From Mucilaginibacter gossypiicola (GTDB lineage Bacteria; Bacteroidota; Bacteroidia; Sphingobacteriales; Sphingobacteriaceae), in the NCBI RefSeq assembly GCF_900110105.1, contig NZ_FOCL01000008.1:186001-250000 (forward strand): DNA of 64,000 nt. Direction: 5' to 3'. Positions 58,942 through 64,000 of this stretch are shown one piece after another. How positions within the stretch are numbered: position 1 is the first letter of the stretch; each line of letters begins with the position of its first letter. The notes beneath the pieces are model-generated. The model was given only the letters and a program-made list of their open reading frames with translations, was not told where the DNA came from and did not search any database. The translations under genes were made by a program, and so were the position numbers.

Positions 58942-59349
58942 CTATTTTGCTTTTACTTTATTGCCTTTTGCATCATGGGTTAATTCAACCATGCCTAATG
59001 CTTCCATCAGTGGTGGTACATACATAGCAAACCTGCCGCGAAGCCCTTTTTTTAAGCCATACCATCCTCCAACCGGATTTGTTTCTGAACGGCCCCATGC
59101 TTCAACAGTGCCTTCTTTTGCTGGCTTTTGTTCGTCGGCGCTGCCAAGTTCCATCCAGTCGCCATGAGTGGTTAACATGGCATGCAGATCGGCCAGGCAA
59201 CGATGATCATAATGGAGCACCGTTTTGCCAACTGTACAAACCAATATGGGCTTGCCATCTTTAGTATCCAGGTGCATGGTATAATCAGAAGTTAATGGCG
59301 GCGTTTTTAATGCCATCGGGTTTTCTTTTGTGCCGATATTGTTTTCCAT
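58942..59349 (-). CDS. Small cytosolic protein of unknown function
   Basis: 135 residues, no signal. Opens MENNIGTKENPMALKTPPLTSDYTMHLD and contains GKPILVCTVGKTVLHYDHRCLADLH and a GDWMELGSADE block. I recall proteins of this type in Bacteroidota (possibly DUF6855) but cannot verify the number. Alternating strand pattern suggests a small beta-fold. Monocistronic. Confidence 0.65.
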   Translation of the reverse strand: MENNIGTKENPMALKTPPLTSDYTMHLDTKDGKPILVCTVGKTVLHYDHRCLADLHAMLTTHGDWMELGSADEQKPAKEGTVEAWGRSETNPVGGWYGLKKGLRGRFAMYVPPLMEALGMVELTHDAKGNKVKAK

Positions 59350-59441
59350 CGCTAATTGAGATTTATAGAAAATTAGTAATGATCACCTGTGAGAATTATA
59401 CTGCAAGTTAAGGGTTTGGATGTTAATAAAAGGTGCAGTTA

Positions 59442-60296
59442 CTAATACATTTCCACAAAAGCCTTCAACGCCCTCGACTGCGGTACATTTTTACGGTAAA
59501 TGAGCACTGTAGACATAGTGCCCAATTCTTTATTTAAGGTGTGCGTTTTAAGTTTACGGCCCGCATAGTATTGTTCAATCAGTTCGGCAGGGAGAATGCT
59601 GATGCCCAGGCCAGCTTCCACAAAGTTGATGATCCCTTCCAGCGAGTTCAGTACAATACTTTTATATTGAATAATACCTTTTGAATTAAGCCATGCTTCC
59701 AGCCGGGCTCGGAATACACAGCCCTGGTCAAATACAATGATCTTAAGCGGCTGCTTCATGAGTAATTCCTTAAGCTCGGGGCCTTGCGCGGGAGCCAGGA
59801 TCACTAATTGCTCTTCTTTAATATGCAGTTGTTCCAGTTCGAGCGAATTGATGGGCGCCGATACAAAAGCCGCATCCAGTTTATAGTTAATTACATCATT
59901 AATGAGTTCACTACGCATTTGCGATTTAAACTCCAGGTCTACGTCTGGGTAGGCTTCTGTAAAACGACTAAGGATATCCGGTACCTTAAAAACCATGGTA
60001 GTTTCGATGCAGCCAATTTTAAGGCTACCGCTTATCTGGCTAAATTTTTTAATATCCTTTTTAGCTTCCTGCATTAAATGATCAATCTGCTTGCTGTATT
60101 GCATCAGCGTTTCGCCTGCACTGGTAAGCGCTACCTTGCGCGATGTGCGGGTGAACAGATCGGCACCAAACTCTTCTTCCAGGTTTTTTATACGCGCCGT
60201 TACGTTTGACTGTACAGTAAACATGGCTTCGGCGGCTTTGGTGAAACTGCCGTTGGCTGCCACTGCTTCAAATATTTTCAGATCATTGGTGTTCAT
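59442..60296 (-). CDS. LysR family transcriptional regulator
   Basis: 284 residues: winged HTH NDLKIFEAVAANGSFTKAAEAMFTVQSNVTARIKNLEEEFGADLF, followed by a periplasmic-binding-protein-like effector domain. Divergent from the 60386 hydrolase with an 89-bp shared region holding a palindrome; LysR regulators usually control the divergent gene. Confidence 0.93.
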   Translation of the reverse strand: MNTNDLKIFEAVAANGSFTKAAEAMFTVQSNVTARIKNLEEEFGADLFTRTSRKVALTSAGETLMQYSKQIDHLMQEAKKDIKKFSQISGSLKIGCIETTMVFKVPDILSRFTEAYPDVDLEFKSQMRSELINDVINYKLDAAFVSAPINSLELEQLHIKEEQLVILAPAQGPELKELLMKQPLKIIVFDQGCVFRARLEAWLNSKGIIQYKSIVLNSLEGIINFVEAGLGISILPAELIEQYYAGRKLKTHTLNKELGTMSTVLIYRKNVPQSRALKAFVEMY

Positions 60297-60335
60297 AAAT
60301 CATTATTTATGATTTAAAATATCGTTATTAATCGT

Positions 60336-60366
60336 TTTTAATAATCAAATATCGATATTAATTTTG
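60336..60366 (+). promoter_or_regulatory. Promoter and candidate LysR operator of the hydrolase gene
   Basis: TTTT (60336-60339), 19 nt, TAATTTTG (60359-60366, full -7). Between them lies the perfect palindrome AATATCGATATT (60348-60359), and AAATATCG recurs at 60317-60324, 30 bp away from the copy at 60347-60354. Both fit an operator for the divergent LysR protein. ATG is 19 nt past the box. Confidence 0.6.
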
Positions 60367-60385
60367 AATCATCAAAATACAGCAA

Positions 60386-61357
60386 ATGAAAATTAAGAAT
60401 CTGATAATAACCGCATTTACCGCCATTACCTTTGTACTGGGAGCCAATGCGCAGTCAGCAAAAAACTCAACTTTAAAAAATCAAACCATGGAAACCAATC
60501 AAATTCATTATCGCAACATTAAAGCCAACGGCTTAAATATTTTTTATCGTGAAGCTGGACCTAAAAATGCGCCGACCATTTTGTTGCTGCATGGCTACCC
60601 AACGTCATCCCATATGTTCAGGAACCTGATCCCAACTTTAAGTACAAAATACCATGTTCTGGCTCCTGACCTTCCGGGTTTTGGCTTTTCAGATATGCCA
60701 GACCATACTCAGTTTAAATATACTTTTGATAACCTGGCTGCTACCATGCAATCATTTATTGATGAGCTTGGCCTTAAACGTTTTGCCATTTATATATTTG
60801 ATTATGGTGCGCCTACCGGTTTAAGACTGGCACTTGCTAATCCCGAAAAAATAACCGGCATTGTTTCTCAAAACGGTAATGCTTACGAGGAAGGCCTGAG
60901 CACCGGCTGGAACCCGATCCAAAAATACTGGCAGGATTCGAGCAAGGAGAACAGGGATGCTTTGAGGGATTTTGTAAAAGAGAAAATGACCAAATTTCAA
61001 TATTTTGAAGGGGTATCTGATCCGTCATTAATTGCTCCGGAAAGCTATACGCTCGATCAACAAACCCTTGACCGTCCCGGAAATGTTGAAATTCAGCTTG
61101 ATCTGATGCTTGATTATCGTACCAATGTGGCTCTATATCCCAAATTTCAGGCTTATTTCAGGGAATATAAACCAAAACTGATAGCCGTTTGGGGCAATAA
61201 AGATCCATTCTTTTTACCCGCCGGTGCCGAGGGTTATAAACGCGATAATCCGAATGCAATTGTTAAATTTTACAACACAGGCCACTTTGCTTTAGAAACC
61301 CATGCTAAAGAAATAGGCAAGGATGTGCTGGATTTTTTAGGGGACTTGCCTAAGTAA
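60386..61357 (+). CDS. Secreted alpha/beta-hydrolase (haloalkane dehalogenase/epoxide hydrolase-like)
   Basis: 323 residues with a signal (cleavage near GANAQ). HGYP oxyanion motif at 69-72, nucleophile aspartate D139 in FDYGAPTG, catalytic histidine in TGHFALET near residue 309. Aspartate nucleophile points to epoxide hydrolase, haloalkane dehalogenase or fluoroacetate dehalogenase-like activity; the substrate cannot be read from sequence. An internal ATG (M35) would give a cytosolic form. Controlled by the divergent LysR gene. Confidence 0.88.
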   Translation: MKIKNLIITAFTAITFVLGANAQSAKNSTLKNQTMETNQIHYRNIKANGLNIFYREAGPKNAPTILLLHGYPTSSHMFRNLIPTLSTKYHVLAPDLPGFGFSDMPDHTQFKYTFDNLAATMQSFIDELGLKRFAIYIFDYGAPTGLRLALANPEKITGIVSQNGNAYEEGLSTGWNPIQKYWQDSSKENRDALRDFVKEKMTKFQYFEGVSDPSLIAPESYTLDQQTLDRPGNVEIQLDLMLDYRTNVALYPKFQAYFREYKPKLIAVWGNKDPFFLPAGAEGYKRDNPNAIVKFYNTGHFALETHAKEIGKDVLDFLGDLPK

Positions 61358-61394
61358 GCCCATTGTTATGCTGAGCAAAGTAATTTGCAGAACC

Positions 61395-61426
61395 AAACTT
61401 ACGAAGTTTCAAAACTTCGTAAGTTT
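61395..61426. terminator. Terminator between the hydrolase and the sigma factor gene
   Basis: Perfect 15-bp stem AAACTTACGAAGTTT (61395-61409) / AAACTTCGTAAGTTT (61412-61426), 2-nt loop. It touches the stop codon of the convergent sigma gene (61426-61428). Confidence 0.7.
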
Positions 61427-62655
61427 TACCTGTTTTCGAGCGTATCTATTTTGCTTTGTATAACAGCCCTATCGGCAGGCGTTTTTATCAGCGTTAGTGC
61501 TTTCTCAAAGTGGAGTTTGGCCTGTTCATTATTAATGCCGGTATACAGTTCGCCAAGCAGGGTATAGTAAAATTGGTTGCCTGTAAGCTGAAGTTTTTCG
61601 GCTTCAATAATGGCTTCTTCGGGGGTGTTAGCTTTGGCAAGTGCAAAGGTGCGGTTGAGTGCCGCTACAGGCGAATAAGCAATTTGCAGTAAACGATTGT
61701 AAAGCTGTAGTATATTTTCCCATTTTTCTTTACTGTCGGTTTTCTGGGTGTGCCAGTAGGCTATGCTGGCTTCGAGATGATATTTTGATAATTGAGTGCC
61801 GGTAGTGGCCTGGTTTAAATGCCAGGCACCCCTGGCTATAAGTTCCTGGTTCCAAAGGGTGGTGTCCTGGTCATCATATAAGATCAATCCACCGTTTGGG
61901 TCGGTACGGGCCTCAAACCGGGATGCATGGAAATACATCAGCGAAAGTAATGCATTAACAGGCGGTTTGTTGGTGCCACCATTTTCGATAAGCATGTGAC
62001 AAAGGCGCATAGCTTCAAAGCAAAGATCTTTACGCAGAATTTGGTTATCGCTAACCGAATAATAGCCTTCACTAAACAGCAGGTATATGGTGGTAAGCAC
62101 GTTTTCCAGCCGGTTATCAATTTCGGCTGGGGCGGGCAGTTCAATCTTTATTTTTTCGTTCCGGATTTTTTCCTTCGCCCTGAACAGGCGTTTGTTAATG
62201 GTTTCCTTGCCGGTTAAAAAAGCTTCGGCTATTTCATCAATTCCGAAACCACATAGTATCCTTAAAGCGAGCCCGATTTGCGCCTCGGGAGGGATAGCTG
62301 GGTGACAGATAGCAAACATCATTTGCAATTGGCTATCGCTGATATTTTGTGGCGAAAGGTCTATATCCTGTTCATAGCTATCTGCCGTTTGTATTTCCGG
62401 GGATACTTTGGCCTGAAAAGTAGCGTTGCGCTGCAAATGATTTTTTGCCTTGTTTTTGGCTACATTATAAAGCCAGGCTGTAGGATTGGGCGGGATGCCT
62501 TTATAACTCCAACTCTGGGCGGCAGTGAGGAAGGTATCACTGGTAATATCCTCTGCCGTTTCCATCTCGTCAAACCCGAAACGACGACAAAGTACCGATA
62601 CTATTTTACGGTACTCCGTGCGGAATAAATGGGGAATGAGCTCGGGGTTTTGCAT
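61426..62655 (-). CDS. ECF42-type RNA polymerase sigma factor with C-terminal TPR-like domain
   Basis: 409 residues. Sigma-70 region 2 (FRTEYRKIVSVLCRRFGFDEMETAEDITSDTFLTA ... NPTAWLYNVAKNKAKNHLQR), region 4 (RILCGFGIDEIAEAFLTGKETINKRLFRAKEKIR), then an extension of about 200 residues with helical repeats (QEL...ARGAWHLNQATTGTQLSKYHLEASIAYWH, NRTFALAKANTPEEAIIEAEKL), which marks the ECF42/DUF6596 class. These sigma factors have no anti-sigma and are genetically linked to DGPF/YciI proteins, as here (62775-63128). REP insertion (62672-62753) lies between the two. Confidence 0.93.
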   Translation of the reverse strand: MQNPELIPHLFRTEYRKIVSVLCRRFGFDEMETAEDITSDTFLTAAQSWSYKGIPPNPTAWLYNVAKNKAKNHLQRNATFQAKVSPEIQTADSYEQDIDLSPQNISDSQLQMMFAICHPAIPPEAQIGLALRILCGFGIDEIAEAFLTGKETINKRLFRAKEKIRNEKIKIELPAPAEIDNRLENVLTTIYLLFSEGYYSVSDNQILRKDLCFEAMRLCHMLIENGGTNKPPVNALLSLMYFHASRFEARTDPNGGLILYDDQDTTLWNQELIARGAWHLNQATTGTQLSKYHLEASIAYWHTQKTDSKEKWENILQLYNRLLQIAYSPVAALNRTFALAKANTPEEAIIEAEKLQLTGNQFYYTLLGELYTGINNEQAKLHFEKALTLIKTPADRAVIQSKIDTLENR

Positions 62656-62671
62656 GGGAATAACCGAAAAA

Positions 62672-62753
62672 TGTCATTGCGAGGAACGAAGCAATCGCAC
62701 GGAAGCATGGCCGCCCTATATAGCATGCGGTTGCTTCGTTCCTCGCAATGACA
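62672..62753. repeat. REP pair (TGTCATTGCGAGGAACG type) between the YciI and sigma genes
   Basis: 28-bp arms 62672-62699 and 62726-62753, 27 of 28 identical as inverted repeats, 26-bp middle. The same sequence type recurs at 63659-63737. Confidence 0.9.
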
Positions 62754-62774
62754 TAGATTTACACTATGAATTGT

Positions 62775-63128
62775 TTAATGCACACCATCATTCTTGGCAA
62801 TTTTTCTCACCTCAACCGTATTGCCATCGCCCTGCAACACCGGGCAGCCTTTGGCAAATTCAACAGCTTCCTCAACTGATTCGGCTTTTACGGTGATAAA
62901 ACCGCCTATGGTTTCTTTGATCTCGCCGAAAGGGCCATTGGTAACAACGCCGCCATGGCCTACAATTTTGGCATCGGCAAAAGGGAGACCGGTGCCGCTA
63001 ACAAACTTATTTTGAGCAGCTATGCCGCCAATCCAGTCCATAGTTTGTTTCATCCAAATCTGGATCTGTTCGGGAGATGCTACCTTAGTACCGTCCTCGT
63101 GCCTGAAAATTAAAACGAATTCGTCCAT
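62775..63128 (-). CDS. YciI/DGPF-domain protein, partner of the ECF42 sigma factor
   Basis: 117 residues of the YCII-related family: opening MDEFVLIFRHEDGTKVASPEQIQIWMKQTMDWIG, GGVVTNGPFGEIKETIGGFITVKAESVEEAVEFAKGCPVL. The DGPF-type NGPF motif is at about 66-69. DGPF proteins accompany ECF42 sigma factors; their role in the pathway is not settled. 119 bp upstream of the sigma gene, same strand, with a REP pair in the gap. Confidence 0.93.
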   Translation of the reverse strand: MDEFVLIFRHEDGTKVASPEQIQIWMKQTMDWIGGIAAQNKFVSGTGLPFADAKIVGHGGVVTNGPFGEIKETIGGFITVKAESVEEAVEFAKGCPVLQGDGNTVEVRKIAKNDGVH

Positions 63129-63323
63129 CTTTTTAAATTTTAAAGGTTAATAAATATATGAATTACACCTCTATATCAAATGAGATTGGGGGAACAGGAC
63201 AGGGGCAAGAAATTATTTTTGATTTTGGATATCCGATTTCAGAATTTTTATCGGGGTTACACTGATTCCTTTTGGTTACACCGATTTTCTAAATCTGGAT
63301 TTTTTGTGTTGGATGGGAGCGGA
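63129..63323. other. Gene-free strip left of the MITE-like element
   Basis: No ORF with coding character. A short direct pair CGATTTC/CGGGGTTACAC...GGTTACACCGATTTTC suggests degenerate repeats (63250-63290). With 63324-63745 it makes a 617-bp stretch with no gene. Confidence 0.4.
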
Positions 63324-63539
63324 TACCGTCCAATGTCATTAAGTTAAGAAAATCCCCCAGAGGGGGAACAGGTTTGTAGCAACAATCATATACCGAAAAT
63401 AACCGTGCCAGAGGTACGGAACACCGGAGTTGTGTACCTCTGGCACACTAAGGCAAACAAACCTTTCATTTCTACAAACCTTTTGCACCGCTGGTGCAAC
63501 CTATTGATCCCTTAACTTAATGACATTGGGGTACCGTCC
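63324..63539. mobile_element. 216-bp MITE-like multi-hairpin element with 19-bp terminal inverted repeats
   Basis: Terminal arms CCAATGTCATTAAGTTAAG (63330-63348) and its perfect inverse (63511-63529). The octamer TACCGTCC occurs directly at 63324-63331 and 63532-63539, like a target-site duplication (the right copy is two bases removed from the arm). Inside are nested hairpins: CCCCC-AGA-GGGGG (63354-63366), GGTTTGTAG/CTACAAACC (63371-63379, 63472-63480), GTGCCAGAGGTAC/GTACCTCTGGCAC (63405-63417, 63434-63446) and TTGCACC-GCT-GGTGCAA (63483-63499). No ORF inside. Confidence 0.8.
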
Positions 63540-63658
63540 GTCAGCTGATGGATAATGCCCATGTAGTAGGAGCGTGTAACCCGGCCGCAAGCAACGCTCA
63601 TATTATAAAACACATCAGGGGAATGTGGTTGGTAACCAAAGACTTGTAGTTGCATAAA

Positions 63659-63737
63659 TGTCATTGCGGAACGAAGCAATCGCATACTATATAGAGTGGC
63701 TTTGCTTCAGTGCGATTGCCGCGCTACGCAATGACAT
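63659..63737. repeat. REP pair (TGTCATTGCGGAACG type)
   Basis: Left arm 63659-63684, right arm 63711-63737 inverted with several mismatches (GCGGAACG versus GCGTAGCG). Same family as 62672-62753, which is nearly perfect; this copy is older. Confidence 0.8.
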
Positions 63738-63745
63738 GTTTTTAT

Positions 63746-64000
63746 TTATCTCAATCCCTTTTCCTTCAAAAATTTCACCAATGCTGCCGGATGATCTGTT
63801 TGTAAACCTTTCAAACCAGCGGCAAGGGCTTTGTTCCAATCTGCGGGCCCTTCACCGGCACTTTGAATATCCGGCCAAACCGGGATATGATATTCACCGG
63901 CCAACGCAACCATATCGCCGGTGTATTGATTATATGAACCGTCAAGAATATCAGGATGATACTGATCAATAAAACTTTTCATACTGGCAGTGTTTTTCAC
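63746..64000 (-). CDS. C-terminal part of a glycerophosphodiester phosphodiesterase-like protein, 5' end cut off
   Basis: Last 84 or so residues of a leftward gene whose start is right of the window. The tail with VWPDIQSAGEG, AAGLKGLQTDHPAALVKFLKEKGLR matches the GDPD C-terminal pattern (GLQTDHP-like). The catalytic histidines are outside the window, so activity cannot be judged. The N-terminal residues shown (from GTG) are internal. Confidence 0.7.
   Translation of the reverse strand: MKNTASMKSFIDQYHPDILDGSYNQYTGDMVALAGEYHIPVWPDIQSAGEGPADWNKALAAGLKGLQTDHPAALVKFLKEKGLR

Noticed and set aside
1..64000. tRNA, rRNA, riboswitch or replication origin
   Set aside because: I looked through the gaps and saw no cloverleaf, rRNA segment, known riboswitch core or DnaA-box cluster; a covariance-model search would be needed to exclude small ones.

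Overview
The window reads as chromosome of a Bacteroidota bacterium, most likely family Sphingobacteriaceae (Mucilaginibacter/Pedobacter-like; the genus is my inference from gene content, not from a search). The signs are a gldKLMN type IX secretion (T9SS) operon, a SprE/PorW-type lipoprotein, GldB next to nadE, a DUF4271-hemD pair, an F1Fo ATP synthase operon that stops after the gamma subunit (beta/epsilon elsewhere), a T9SS-sorted subtilase, an absence of obvious Shine-Dalgarno sequences, and promoters of the Bacteroidota TAnnTTTG (-7) type. No rRNA, tRNA, CRISPR array, prophage or classical insertion sequence was seen.

Layout. 1-6.7 kb: a cut-off PhyH-type dioxygenase, two paralogous JmjC/cupin_8 oxygenases, a fasciclin protein, HemW, a flavin reductase and a secreted unknown whose leader is duplicated upstream of the flavin reductase. 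6.8-13.6 kb: DUF4271, hemD, then gldK-gldL-gldM-gldN. 14-22 kb: small secreted protein, uvrC, a four-helix-bundle protein, PBP1A and SprE/PorW. 22.2-28.0 kb: ATP synthase genes atpZ/I, B, E, F, H, A, G. 28.1-30.7 kb: accessory island with an unknown protein, a REP-associated tyrosine transposase (RAYT) framed by a 36-bp inverted REP pair, a membrane protein and a lipoprotein. 31-39.4 kb: DUF4349 lipoprotein, GldB, nadE and a 1246-residue T9SS subtilase. 39.6-49.8 kb: gamma-glutamyltransferase, MarR, two FKBP lipoproteins, a photolyase/epimerase/DUF2867 cluster and a TonB-dependent receptor-like protein. 49.9-57.2 kb: a Dabb protein and two unknowns, ABC1 kinase with TetR-like partner, thioredoxin, esterase, and three secreted proteins including an 18-unit PPIPPV repeat protein. 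57.7-64 kb: serpin, a small unknown, LysR with divergent hydrolase, an ECF42-type sigma factor with its YciI/DGPF partner, and a cut-off GDPD-like gene.

How the genes work together. GldK/L/M/N form the T9SS ring and proton-driven motor, SprE/PorW links the ring to the translocon, GldB is an accessory lipoprotein, and the subtilase carries a type A sorting domain, so machine and cargo lie within 30 kb of each other. The ATP synthase operon and HemD/HemW are core energy and heme functions.

The most unusual signal is intergenic. At about ten places the gap between genes holds two arms built of short degenerate tandem units (about 6-10 bp, or about 23 bp in one case), the second arm being the inverted complement of the first. 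The unit differs from place to place, but the architecture is the same. Together with classic REP pairs, a RAYT and a 216-bp multi-hairpin MITE-like element, the window carries an unusually rich set of palindromic intergenic elements. A second pattern is a set of TAnnTTTG-like boxes only 3-6 nt before start codons, which suggests leaderless mRNAs.
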